61,504 bases of DNA from Nocardioides sp. CFH 31398 (GTDB taxonomy: Bacteria; Actinomycetota; Actinomycetes; Propionibacteriales; Nocardioidaceae), in the NCBI RefSeq assembly GCF_022436705.1, contig NZ_JAKUHT010000019.1, positions 1 through 61,504 on the forward strand, written 5' to 3'. The notes under the pieces are model-generated. The model did not search any database. It saw only the letters and a list, made by a program, of their open reading frames with translations, and was not told the DNA's origin. Below are positions 40,334 through 48,164 of the stretch, in pieces (positions within the stretch are counted from its first letter, which is position 1; each line of letters opens with the position of its first letter). The translations under genes were made by a program, and so were the position numbers.

Positions 40334-42421
40334 TCACACCGTCGGCGACACCACCGTCAGCGGGTTGTTGCAGACCGGGCGGCAGTCCCAGGTCGCCCAC
40401 TGCTCCGCGGCGTCGTACGACGAGCCGGTGGAGAGGGCCACGTCGAGGGCGACGGTGCCCGGCTCGCCGGTCAGGCGCCACAGGACGAGGTCGTCGTCCC
40501 CGTCGCCGTCGACGTCGCTGAGCGCCGGGGTCAGCTGGATCTCGGCCTCGGGCGGGACGTCGCCGGAGAACCACGCGCCGTCGCTCACCTCGCCGTCCTC
40601 GACCTGCCACACCCTCACGTCACGACGGCCCTGGGTCGTCGCCACCTGCACGAGCTCGTCGGCGTCGTCGCCGTCGACGTCCCCGGTCCGGGTGAGCACC
40701 AGGTCGCGGGGGCCCAGGGAGGGACGCGGGTCGCCGACGGCCTCGAAGCCGTCGTCGGTGCGCAGCAGCACCTGCACCGTGCCCGTCCGGCCGGCGTCCT
40801 GCTGCACGAAGGCCAGGTCGACACGGCCGTCGCCGTCGAAGTCGCCGGGCTGCAGGTAGCCGCCGGTGAGGTCGGGCAGCCCGACCGGCTCTCGGGGACC
40901 GAACTCGCCGTCGCCGAGGCTGGGGCCGGTCTGGAAGACCAGGCGGCCGCTGGTGTCGGTGCCCCAGAACGACAGGTCGTCGAGGCCGTCGCCGTCGACG
41001 TCCCGCACGACGGTGTAGAGCTGCTGGAGGGCGATGGGCGGGGCGGTGGAGTCGACGGTCTCACCCGTGCCGAGCTCGACGGAGATCCGCTGCGACACGT
41101 CGTCGCCCCGGGAGACCACGACGAGGTCGGGCAGCCCGTCGCCGTCCACGTCGCCGCGCAGCGGCACCCCGCGGGTCCCGGCCGTCACCTCGGGGCCGAG
41201 GAAGGCCGAGCCGTCGGAGACGAACGTGAACCGCTGCGCGTCGGAGGAGCGCCCGATCTGCAGCAGCAGGTCGCCCAGACCGTCGTCGTTCAGGTCGGCG
41301 CCGGGGTCGGGGGCCGCCTCGCCGCCCGCCGTCCCGCCGGAGCCGTCGACCCCGCGCGTCTCGCCGGCCTCGCCGGCCCGGCCGCCCGACGGGTCGTCGT
41401 CCCGCGGCCAGAGCGCCACCCCGGTGGCCAGACCTCCGACGAGGACGACGGCCGCGGCCGTCGCGAGCAGGACCCGGCCGCGGCGGCGACCGCCGGTGCC
41501 GCCGGTGCCGACGGCGCCGCCGGTGGACGTCACCGGGCCACCGCCGGGGACCCGCCCCTCGGCGACGTCCGCCAGCGCGGCACGCACGGCCTCGGCCGAG
41601 GCGGGCCGCTGCTGCGGGTGCTTCGCCATCAGGGCGAGCAGGAGCCGGTCGACGGCCCGCGCGAGGGGGTCGTCGCCCCCGAGCTGCGGCACCGGCGCCC
41701 GGTGGTGGGCGTCGGCGACGGCGTACTCGCCGCCGGTGTACGGCGGGCGCCCGGTGAGGCTCGCCCACAGCAGGCACCCGAGGGCGTAGAGGTCGGACGC
41801 CGGGGTGCCCGGGCCGCCGTCGATCCGCTCCGGCGCCATGTAGCCCCAGGTGCCTGACACCCCGCCGGTGCGGGTGAGCGGCGCGGCCGGGTGGGCCGAG
41901 CCCTGCGTCGACGCGGTGACGGTGGCGATGCCGAAGTCGCAGAGGACGGCGAACAGCCTCCGCTCGTCGGGGTCGCGCAGCAGCACGTTCGCGGGCTTCA
42001 CGTCGCGGTGGACGACGCCCGCGGCGTGGGCGTCGCGCAGCGCCTCGGCCACCTGGGCGCAGACGTCCGCGGCCATCCGCAGCGGCAGCGGGCCCCGGGC
42101 CCGCAGCAGCGAGTCGAGGTCGCCCCCGCGGACCAGCCGCGTCACGAGGTACGGCGCCCCGCCGGGCCCCGGCGGGTGCTCCCCGTGGTCGAAGACGTCG
42201 ATGACGTGGGGCGACTCCAGACGCGCCAGCGCGGTCGCCTCGCGGTCGAAGCGCGCCCGGAACGCCGGGTCCGCGGCCAGCGCCGGCGACATCACCTTGA
42301 TCGCCACCTCGCGCCGCAGCGAGGTGTCGGTGGCGGTCATGACCGTGCCCATGCCGCCCGACCCGAGGACGCCGTCGAGGCGGTAGCGCCCGACCATCTC
42401 GCCCACCCGTGGCTGTGCCAT
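40334..42421 (-). CDS. Serine/threonine protein kinase with FG-GAP/VCBS-repeat ectodomain
   Basis: A 695-residue receptor-like kinase. The kinase domain (about 12-290) has GSGGMG, VAIKVMS (K42), HRDVKPANVLL, CDFGIA and GTWGYMAPERI. One TM helix (VLLATAAAVVLVGGLATGVALW) leads to an extracellular domain of at least six calcium-binding FG-GAP/VCBS repeats (DVDGDGLPDL, DVDGDGLDDL, DFDGDGRVDL and others), probably a beta-propeller. The C-terminal pair of cysteines (CRPVC) may form a disulfide. ATG 42421 has GGGAGGACGCG upstream. PASTA repeats, the common sensor of such kinases, are absent. Confidence 0.92.
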   Translation of the reverse strand: MAQPRVGEMVGRYRLDGVLGSGGMGTVMTATDTSLRREVAIKVMSPALAADPAFRARFDREATALARLESPHVIDVFDHGEHPPGPGGAPYLVTRLVRGGDLDSLLRARGPLPLRMAADVCAQVAEALRDAHAAGVVHRDVKPANVLLRDPDERRLFAVLCDFGIATVTASTQGSAHPAAPLTRTGGVSGTWGYMAPERIDGGPGTPASDLYALGCLLWASLTGRPPYTGGEYAVADAHHRAPVPQLGGDDPLARAVDRLLLALMAKHPQQRPASAEAVRAALADVAEGRVPGGGPVTSTGGAVGTGGTGGRRRGRVLLATAAAVVLVGGLATGVALWPRDDDPSGGRAGEAGETRGVDGSGGTAGGEAAPDPGADLNDDGLGDLLLQIGRSSDAQRFTFVSDGSAFLGPEVTAGTRGVPLRGDVDGDGLPDLVVVSRGDDVSQRISVELGTGETVDSTAPPIALQQLYTVVRDVDGDGLDDLSFWGTDTSGRLVFQTGPSLGDGEFGPREPVGLPDLTGGYLQPGDFDGDGRVDLAFVQQDAGRTGTVQVLLRTDDGFEAVGDPRPSLGPRDLVLTRTGDVDGDDADELVQVATTQGRRDVRVWQVEDGEVSDGAWFSGDVPPEAEIQLTPALSDVDGDGDDDLVLWRLTGEPGTVALDVALSTGSSYDAAEQWATWDCRPVCNNPLTVVSPTV

Positions 42422-42619
42422 CGCGTCCTCCCGCGCCGTTCCCGTCGCGACCACCCTGCCCCACGGCCACCCGGCTCACACCCGGTGCGCACCGGGCGTC
42501 AGGGGCGCGCCCTCGCCCCGGGACTTCTCGGGCGTTGCGAGGTGTGAGACCCCTGTGAGGTGGGAAGGTTCGAGACGTCCACCCACGACCCGCGTCCGCG
42601 GGCCCACGAGAGGTCACCC

Positions 42620-43096
42620 ATGTCGCTCACCCGTCGTCTCGCCGCCGTCGCGGCCCCCGTCCTGCTGGTCTCCACCCTCTCCGGTTGCGGCGGCGTCGGT
42701 GGGGCGCCCACCGACGCCAGCGTCGAGGACTACTGCGGCGCCCAGGTGGGCCTGCTCGAGTACTTCCTCGAGGCCGCCGGCAGCGGCGAGCAGCCCCCCG
42801 CCGACGAGGCCTACGACGAGGTCCAGAGCTCCATCGACGAGCAGGAGGAGACCGGCACCCCCGAGGACATGCCGGACGACGCCCGCACCGCCTGGGAGGA
42901 GCAGATCGACGAGGCCAAGGACGTGAGCGAGGACGACTTCACCGAGGCCTACGACAGCGGTGACTCCGACGAGCTCGACGACCTCACGGGCGGCGACTCC
43001 GACGACGAGGGTGCCCAGGCGCTCGCCGACTACAACACCGAGGCGTGCGCCGACCAGTTCGCCGAGCTCGGCGGCGGGGACGTCCCGACGCCCTGA
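42620..43096 (+). CDS. Small acidic lipoprotein of unknown function
   Basis: A 158-residue secreted protein. Signal peptide TRRLAAVAAPVLLVSTL ends at the lipobox LSGC. The mature part is very acidic (many Asp/Glu, EQEETGTPEDMPDD) with four or fewer cysteines (DYCGAQ, TEACADQ) and predicted helices. I recognise no family. It is divergent from the kinase gene, about 200 bp away. ATG 42620 is preceded by GAGAGG; in-frame GTG/ATG codons further up would add a non-conserved extension. Confidence 0.8.
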   Translation: MSLTRRLAAVAAPVLLVSTLSGCGGVGGAPTDASVEDYCGAQVGLLEYFLEAAGSGEQPPADEAYDEVQSSIDEQEETGTPEDMPDDARTAWEEQIDEAKDVSEDDFTEAYDSGDSDELDDLTGGDSDDEGAQALADYNTEACADQFAELGGGDVPTP

Positions 43097-43160
43097 CCGG
43101 GTCCGGCCGGCTCACTCCGGTCACCTCGACGGCCGCTGCCGCCGCCCCGCGTGGGTGGCG

Positions 43161-43643
43161 TCAGCGGCCGTCGTACGCCGCCTGCAGCTCGGCGATGTCG
43201 AAGGCCCGGCCGTCGACGGCGATGAAGCAGGCGGTCACCCGCGACACCTTCTCCGGGTCGGGGTCGCTGAGCATCTCGTGCAGCACCCGCGGCACGACCT
43301 GCCAGGAGAACCCGTAGCGGTCGGCGATCCACCCGCACGGTCCCGGTCGCCCCTCCTTCGCGAAGTGCTCCCACAGCCGGTCGACCTCGGCCTGGTCGTC
43401 GAGGCTGAGCTCGAACGACACCGACTCGTTGGGCGTGAAGTGCGTGTCCGCGCCGTTCAGCAGGCTGAACTGCTGCCCGGCGAGGGACAGGACGACGACC
43501 ATGCGCGTCCCGGCGTGCTCCCCCGCCTCCGGCGGGTAGTCCAACGAGTGCACGACCTCGCCGCCGAACGCGTCGAGGTAGTACTGCGCCGCGGCGTCCA
43601 TGTCCTCGCCGTTGATCCACAGCGTGGGGGTGATCGGTCCCAT
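43161..43643 (-). CDS. VOC-superfamily protein, PhnB-like
   Basis: A 160-residue glyoxalase-fold protein: TPTLWINGEDMDAAAQYYLDAFGG, FSLLNGADTHFTPNESVSFEL and CGWIADRYGFSWQVVPRVL, the pattern of PhnB-like (3-demethylubiquinone methyltransferase-fold) proteins. ATG 43643 follows GGAGGCCCCG. The substrate is unknown. It is convergent with the lipoprotein gene. Confidence 0.9.
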   Translation of the reverse strand: MGPITPTLWINGEDMDAAAQYYLDAFGGEVVHSLDYPPEAGEHAGTRMVVVLSLAGQQFSLLNGADTHFTPNESVSFELSLDDQAEVDRLWEHFAKEGRPGPCGWIADRYGFSWQVVPRVLHEMLSDPDPEKVSRVTACFIAVDGRAFDIAELQAAYDGR

Positions 43644-43813
43644 CGGGGCCTCCTTCTCGTGGGTGGTCGCCAGGACTGACCTGGGTGTCGTCCGTGACTC
43701 ATCGGCGATTTCCGCGGCCCGTCACGACCCCGACACCTCCCGTTGGGCCGCGTGCGCCACGGTGCTGCGGGCCGCCGAGAGCCGGCGGCCGCTCTCGGGA
43801 AAGAAGACCCTGC

Positions 43814-44719
43814 ATGCGCCTGCGCACCCGCGCCCTGACCGTGTCCCTCGCCGCCGCGCTGACGAGCGCCGCCACCGTCCTCACCCTGGCGCCGGCCCAG
43901 GCCGCGCCCGGCGGCCCCGGCGGCCCCGGCGGCCCCGGCGGCCCGAAGGAGGACGGTGTCGTGGTCATCGCCCACCGCGGGTCCTCGGCCGCCGCGCCGG
44001 AGAACACGCTGGCCGCCGCCCGCCAGGCGCTGCGGGAGAAGGCCGACGAGATCGAGAACGACATCCAGCGCACCGCCGACGGCGTCCTGATCCTCATGCA
44101 CGACGCCACGCTCGTGCGCACCACCGACGCCGAGGAGGTGTTCCCGGACCGCGCGCCCTGGAACGTCGGGGACTTCACGCTGGCCGAGATCAAGCGCCTC
44201 GACGCCGGGTCGTGGTTCTCGCCGCGGTACGCCGGGGAGAGGGTCCCCACCCTCGCCGAGTGGAGCCGCGTCGTGGGCCAGCGCTCCCGGATGCTGCTCG
44301 AGGTCAAGAACCCCACGTCGTACCCGGGCATCGAGACCGACCTCGACCGGGCGCTGGACACCGACCCCCACCTGCGCACCGCCGACCGGCGCGACCGCCT
44401 CGTCGTGCAGTCGTTCGACATCGCCTGGATGCGCGCCTTCGAAGAGGTCGACCCCGAGGTCGCCAAGGGCCTGCTCTACGGCCGCACCCCCACCGCGGCC
44501 GACATCGCCGCCGCGAGGCCCTGGGCCGAGTGGATCAACCCCTCCTTCCGCGTCATCACCGAGGCGGACGTCGACGCCATCCACGCTGCCGGTCTGCGCA
44601 CCGGCGTCTACACGGTGAACATGGAGGCGGACATGCGCCGGCTGGTCTCGTGGGACGTCGACGCGATCATCACGGACGTCCCGCCGGTCCTGCAGCGGGT
44701 CCTGCGCGAGGGCCGCTGA
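43814..44719 (+). CDS. Secreted glycerophosphodiester phosphodiesterase
   Basis: A 301-residue GDPD. Signal peptide (RALTVSLAAALTSAATVLTL, cleavage near AQA) and a Gly/Pro linker (GGPGGPGGPGGP, from a 9-bp repeat) precede the TIM-barrel catalytic domain: VIAHRGSSAAAPENTL (H, R, E), ENDIQRTADG (E, D), LMHDATLVRTTD and LLEVKNPTSYPG. It hydrolyses glycerophosphodiesters outside the cell to glycerol 3-phosphate and an alcohol. ATG 43814 starts at the signal peptide; a longer in-frame GTG/ATG extension is less plausible. Confidence 0.92.
   Translation: MRLRTRALTVSLAAALTSAATVLTLAPAQAAPGGPGGPGGPGGPKEDGVVVIAHRGSSAAAPENTLAAARQALREKADEIENDIQRTADGVLILMHDATLVRTTDAEEVFPDRAPWNVGDFTLAEIKRLDAGSWFSPRYAGERVPTLAEWSRVVGQRSRMLLEVKNPTSYPGIETDLDRALDTDPHLRTADRRDRLVVQSFDIAWMRAFEEVDPEVAKGLLYGRTPTAADIAAARPWAEWINPSFRVITEADVDAIHAAGLRTGVYTVNMEADMRRLVSWDVDAIITDVPPVLQRVLREGR
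43910..43945 (+). repeat. In-frame 9-bp tandem repeat in the phosphodiesterase linker
   Basis: Four tandem copies of GGCGGCCCC code for GGP units between the signal peptide and the catalytic domain. The length is probably variable between strains. Confidence 0.85.
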
Positions 44720-44722
44720 GCC

Positions 44723-45727
44723 TCAACGCCCCGGATCTGGTCCACCTGGTGGACCAGATCCGGGGCGTTGTCGTGCGACGGGGCATCCCGGGCCGCAGGG
44801 GACGGCCCGGCTGGGCACGCCCCGGCAGACGAGGAACCGGTGGACGGCGTCCGCCGTCCAGCAGTGCTCGACCATGACCTGCCGGTAGCCCAAGCGCACC
44901 GTCGCCCCACCCCTGGCGGCCACCTCGAGGTCGCGCGCGAGGTCTGACTCCCGCTGACGCGAGCCCTCGTGGTGCAAGCGGCCGTCCAGCTCCACCACGG
45001 CACCCCCCTCGTACTCGGCGTCGCGGTAGACGACTCCCGTCCGGGAGAGGCCACGGGCCTGGCGGGTGGCCGAGGGGAGGCCGTGCGGGCGCTCGACACG
45101 TGTGAGGTACCCGTGCTCGAGGACCGAGCAGGTGCCCGCCCGGACGTCGGCGAGCACGCCGTCCAGCCACTCGCGCCGACGCACCCGCGTGCGACCGCGG
45201 AGCGCGCGGAGCAGCCGGTCCGCGGTGGTGCGTCGGGACCCGACGGCGGACGCCAGGACGTGGACGGCGGACAGGTCGTCCGCGGCGGCTGCGGCGACGT
45301 CGATGACCGCGTCCTCCAGCCGCTGGCGCGGCGGGCTGAGCTGCCACTGGGCGGTCTCGCCGAGACGCACCACGTGGTGGAAGCGCATGCCGGGCCGACT
45401 CGCGGGCCTCGTCCGTTCCCTGTCGATCGCGAGATGGACGACGTCACCGTGTCTCGGGTCGCCGTCGACGGCCCGGAGGGCGGATCCGCCGTGGAGGACG
45501 GCGGGCCAGTAGCGGAGCACCCCAGCCCAGGCGCGCTGGTGCCAGGTCGTCCTCCCGGTGTGGTTCACGAAGACCCCCTCGTCGATCCGTGCCCACTCCC
45601 GCCGGCGGACCAGACGCTTCAGGTCGTGCGGCGCGAGGCCGGCGCCGAGGGCCTGTCTGCGCGCGATCACGCCGTCCTGGCGCTCGAGCAGCTCCAGGAC
45701 GGCGCTCGGCAGCGGCGTCGACCCCAT
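44723..45727 (-). CDS. AbiEi-like / DUF559-type protein, second copy
   Basis: A 334-residue protein with an N-terminal winged-helix-like part (LLERQDGVIARRQALGAG, then LKRLVRRREWARIDEGVFVNH, the AbiEi_4-type pattern) and a C-terminal PD-(D/E)XK-like core (EYEGGAVVELDGRLHHEGSR, then DLARDLEVAARGG). It is similar in plan to the gene at 1364-2233. No toxin partner is adjacent. The last 15 codons read straight through a 47-bp palindrome, giving a low-complexity tail (GSGPPGGPDPGR). Function unknown. Confidence 0.75.
   Translation of the reverse strand: MGSTPLPSAVLELLERQDGVIARRQALGAGLAPHDLKRLVRRREWARIDEGVFVNHTGRTTWHQRAWAGVLRYWPAVLHGGSALRAVDGDPRHGDVVHLAIDRERTRPASRPGMRFHHVVRLGETAQWQLSPPRQRLEDAVIDVAAAAADDLSAVHVLASAVGSRRTTADRLLRALRGRTRVRRREWLDGVLADVRAGTCSVLEHGYLTRVERPHGLPSATRQARGLSRTGVVYRDAEYEGGAVVELDGRLHHEGSRQRESDLARDLEVAARGGATVRLGYRQVMVEHCWTADAVHRFLVCRGVPSRAVPCGPGCPVARQRPGSGPPGGPDPGR
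44724..44770. terminator. 47-bp perfect palindrome between convergent genes
   Basis: A 23-bp arm (44724-44746, beginning CAACGCCCCGGATCTGG) is perfectly inverted at 44748-44770 around a single T. It begins five bases after the phosphodiesterase stop and includes the stop region of the convergent AbiEi-like gene. It would form a very stable hairpin in either transcript, hence a likely bidirectional terminator without a U-run. Confidence 0.8.
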
Positions 45728-45798
45728 GCGAGAAGCCTGTGACAGACCCGACGTCCGCCGCCGGTCTCGCCCGTCTGCCTGTGGATTACGGTGCTGCG

Positions 45799-46305
45799 AT
45801 GACGCTCGCGCGGTTCGACGCGGCCCCCGACGAGGAGGCGACCGCGATGCTGCTCGCCTGCTGCGACGTGCCGCGGTGGGCGGACGCGGTCCGCGAGGGC
45901 AGGCCGTACGGCGACGTGGACGCCGCGCTGGCCGTGGCGGACGCCGCCGCCCGGACGTTCACCCCCGAGGAGGTCGACCGGGCGCTGGCGGCGCACCCGC
46001 GCATCGGGGAGCGGGCGACGGGCGACAGCACCGAGGCGGCGTTCTCGCGGCGGGAGCAGTCGTCGGTGTCGACCGAGGCCGACGTCCAGCAGGCGCTGCT
46101 GGAGGCGAACCGGGCCTACGAGGAGCGGTTCGACCGGATCTTCCTCGTCTGCGCCAGCGGGCTGAGCGCGGAGCAGGTGCTCACCGCCGCGCGGACCCGG
46201 CTGGCGAACGACGACGCGACCGAGGCGGCCGTGGTCGCCGACGAGCTGCGCCGCATCGCCCTGCTGCGGCTGCGCCGGACCCTCGACCCCCAGGAGCAGG
46301 CATGA
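45799..46305 (+). CDS. uraD: 2-oxo-4-hydroxy-4-carboxy-5-ureidoimidazoline (OHCU) decarboxylase
   Basis: A 168-residue all-alpha enzyme converting OHCU to S-allantoin, the last step of urate breakdown. HPRIGERATG holds the catalytic histidine; SRREQSSVS, RAYEERFDRIFLVCASG and DELRRIALLRLRR are conserved family blocks. ATG 45799 was chosen; the frame is open upstream but unconserved, and GATTAC (45784-45789) may be the -10 of a short or leaderless transcript. ATGA overlap with the urate oxidase gene couples the two. Confidence 0.92.
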   Translation: MTLARFDAAPDEEATAMLLACCDVPRWADAVREGRPYGDVDAALAVADAAARTFTPEEVDRALAAHPRIGERATGDSTEAAFSRREQSSVSTEADVQQALLEANRAYEERFDRIFLVCASGLSAEQVLTAARTRLANDDATEAAVVADELRRIALLRLRRTLDPQEQA

Positions 46306-47261
46306 GCAGCACCGGCAGCACCGGCGGCACCGGCGGCACCGGCAGTGGCGTCCACCTCGGCGCCAACCAGTACGGCAAGGCGGAGAACCGTGTCGTCCGG
46401 GTGCTCCGGGACACCCCCCGCCACGAGGTCCGCGACCTGACCGTGTCGACGTCGTTGCGCGGCGACTTCACCGCCGCGCACACCACCGGCGACCAGGCCG
46501 ACGTGCTGCCGACGGACACCCAGAAGAACACCGCGTTCGCGTTCGCGAAGGAGAAGGGCGTCGGCGCGATCGAGGACTACGCCCTCACCCTCGCCGACCA
46601 CTTCCTCGAGGCCACGCCCGCCGCGACGGGGGCCCGGATCGAGGTCCTCGAGCACACCTGGGCCCGCCTCGAGGTGGACGGCGCGGGGCACGACCACGCC
46701 TTCGCCCGCGCCGGCTCCGACGTCCGCACGACGGTCGTCACCGTCGACGGCCGCGGCCAGGACCGCGTCGCGCAGGTGCTGTCGGGCATCTCCGACCTGG
46801 TCGTCATGAAGACCACCGGGTCCGCGTTCCGGGGGTTCCTGAAGGACCGCTACACGACCCTGCCGGAGACCGACGACCGCATCCTCGCCACCTCGCTGGT
46901 CACCCGCTGGCGTCACGACCCGGCCGCCGTCGTGGCGGGCGTCGACTGGGACGCGTCGAACGCCGAGGCGCGCCGGGTGATGCTCGAGGCGTTCGCGACG
47001 ACCCATAGCGAGGCGCTGCAGCAGACGTTGTACGCGATGGGCGAGGCTGTCCTCGCGGCCCGCGACGAGGTCGTCGAGGTGCGCTTCTCCGCGCCGAACA
47101 AGCACCACTTCCTCGTCGACCTCGCGCCCTTCGGCCTCGAGAACCCCGGCGAGGTGTTCATCGCCGCCGACCGGCCGTACGGGCTCATCGAGGCGTCCGT
47201 CGTCCGCGACGGCGCACCCGGGCCCGGGAACGCCTGGCTGGCGGTCCCGGGGTTCTGCTGA
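46302..47261 (+). CDS. Urate oxidase (uricase)
   Basis: A 319-residue cofactor-free urate oxidase. After a Ser/Thr/Gly-rich N-terminal tail come GANQYGKAENRVVRV (active-site lysine of the KT dyad region), LPTDTQKNTAFAFAKEKGV (threonine), EHTWARL and SAPNKHHFLVDLAPFGL. It oxidises urate to 5-hydroxyisourate with O2, releasing H2O2. 5-hydroxyisourate hydrolase, which should act between this enzyme and UraD, is not found in the window. Its stop lies in the palindrome CTGAGGCCTCAG shared with the convergent methyltransferase gene. Confidence 0.95.
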   Translation: MSSTGSTGGTGGTGSGVHLGANQYGKAENRVVRVLRDTPRHEVRDLTVSTSLRGDFTAAHTTGDQADVLPTDTQKNTAFAFAKEKGVGAIEDYALTLADHFLEATPAATGARIEVLEHTWARLEVDGAGHDHAFARAGSDVRTTVVTVDGRGQDRVAQVLSGISDLVVMKTTGSAFRGFLKDRYTTLPETDDRILATSLVTRWRHDPAAVVAGVDWDASNAEARRVMLEAFATTHSEALQQTLYAMGEAVLAARDEVVEVRFSAPNKHHFLVDLAPFGLENPGEVFIAADRPYGLIEASVVRDGAPGPGNAWLAVPGFC

Positions 47262-47265
47262 GGCC

Positions 47266-48081
47266 TCAGCCAACCGGCCGCCGCGCGGACGCCAGCACGT
47301 AGGCCGCCTCCGTGTCGACGGCCGAGCCGGAGTCGCTCAGGCCTGCGAAGTCCAGCAGGTGCGCACGGACCACGCCTCGCAGCCCCGCACCGTCACCGGA
47401 GAATCGGGCGGCGGCCACGTGCCCCGGCGAGGCCTCGAAGAGCAGGTCGACGGCCTCGTCGACGCTCGCAAAGCGCCACGGCAGCCGTCGCCTCACGACG
47501 CGGACGTCGACGAACCCTGCGGATCCCAGCCGATCGGTGAGCACGGCGGGGTCGCCCCACGGCACCCAGGCCGTCGCCGCCGTCCGGCCGGGCTCGGACA
47601 GCCGCGCCCCCATCGCAGCGCTCATGCGGGCGACGTACCCGTCCGGGGCCCACGCGGACAGCGCGACGACGCCCCCGGGGACCAGCGCGTCGTGGACCCG
47701 GCGCAGCGTGGCCGCCGGTTCGGGACTGAAGATGATGCCGAAGGACGACGTCACCGCGGCGTAGGCCCCGCGCTCGTCGAGGTCGTCCATGGCGGCCACC
47801 CGCCAACGGACGTCGAGGGCCTGCGCGTCGGTCTGCGCCCGGCCGGTCGCCACCAGGCCCGGCGCGATGTCCGTGGCCTCCACCCGGCGGCCCTGCCGGG
47901 CCATGGCCTGAGCGACCGTCCCCGTGCCGGCCGCCAGGTCGAGCACCGTCCCGGGCGGGGCTCCCGCGGCCTCGACCGCGGCGGCCACCGCATGGCCCGC
48001 CGGGGCGAACCGCGACGCCAGCCGTTCGTAGTCGGCGCCGTCCCACATCGCCGCGGTCGCGGCCTCGCGTCCCTCGTCCAC
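47266..48081 (-). CDS. SAM-dependent class I methyltransferase
   Basis: A 271-residue protein. TVLDLAAGTGTVAQAMARQG is motif I, VEATDIAP the acidic residue, and LVPGGVVALSAWAPDG motif post-III. The substrate is not readable; the fold resembles UbiE/menaquinone-type and small-molecule methyltransferases. I chose GTG 48081 because TATCAT (48089-48094) lies seven bases upstream as a leaderless -10; ATG 48099 would lie inside that element and lacks an RBS. A Fur/Zur-type box overlaps the promoter. Confidence 0.85.
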   Translation of the reverse strand: MDEGREAATAAMWDGADYERLASRFAPAGHAVAAAVEAAGAPPGTVLDLAAGTGTVAQAMARQGRRVEATDIAPGLVATGRAQTDAQALDVRWRVAAMDDLDERGAYAAVTSSFGIIFSPEPAATLRRVHDALVPGGVVALSAWAPDGYVARMSAAMGARLSEPGRTAATAWVPWGDPAVLTDRLGSAGFVDVRVVRRRLPWRFASVDEAVDLLFEASPGHVAAARFSGDGAGLRGVVRAHLLDFAGLSDSGSAVDTEAAYVLASARRPVG

Positions 48082-48089
48082 GCCTTGGA

Positions 48090-48104
48090 TGATAACCATT
48101 CTCA
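48090..48104 (-). promoter_or_regulatory. Fur/Zur-type 7-1-7 operator overlapping the methyltransferase -10
   Basis: On the reverse strand TGAGAATGGTTATCA fits the Fur-family pattern TGANAATNNTTNTCA. It overlaps the TATCAT -10 element, so a bound metalloregulator would repress the gene. Based on pattern only. Confidence 0.5.
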
Positions 48105-48164
48105 GGTGGTGGCCGACGCGATCGGGTGGGCACCTCACCCAGGTCCGCCTACGGTGGAGGACGC

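Noticed and set aside
48105..48164. Cobalamin riboswitch before the B12-binding protein gene
   Set aside because: The 60-90 bp upstream region is too short and shows no B12-box-like element.
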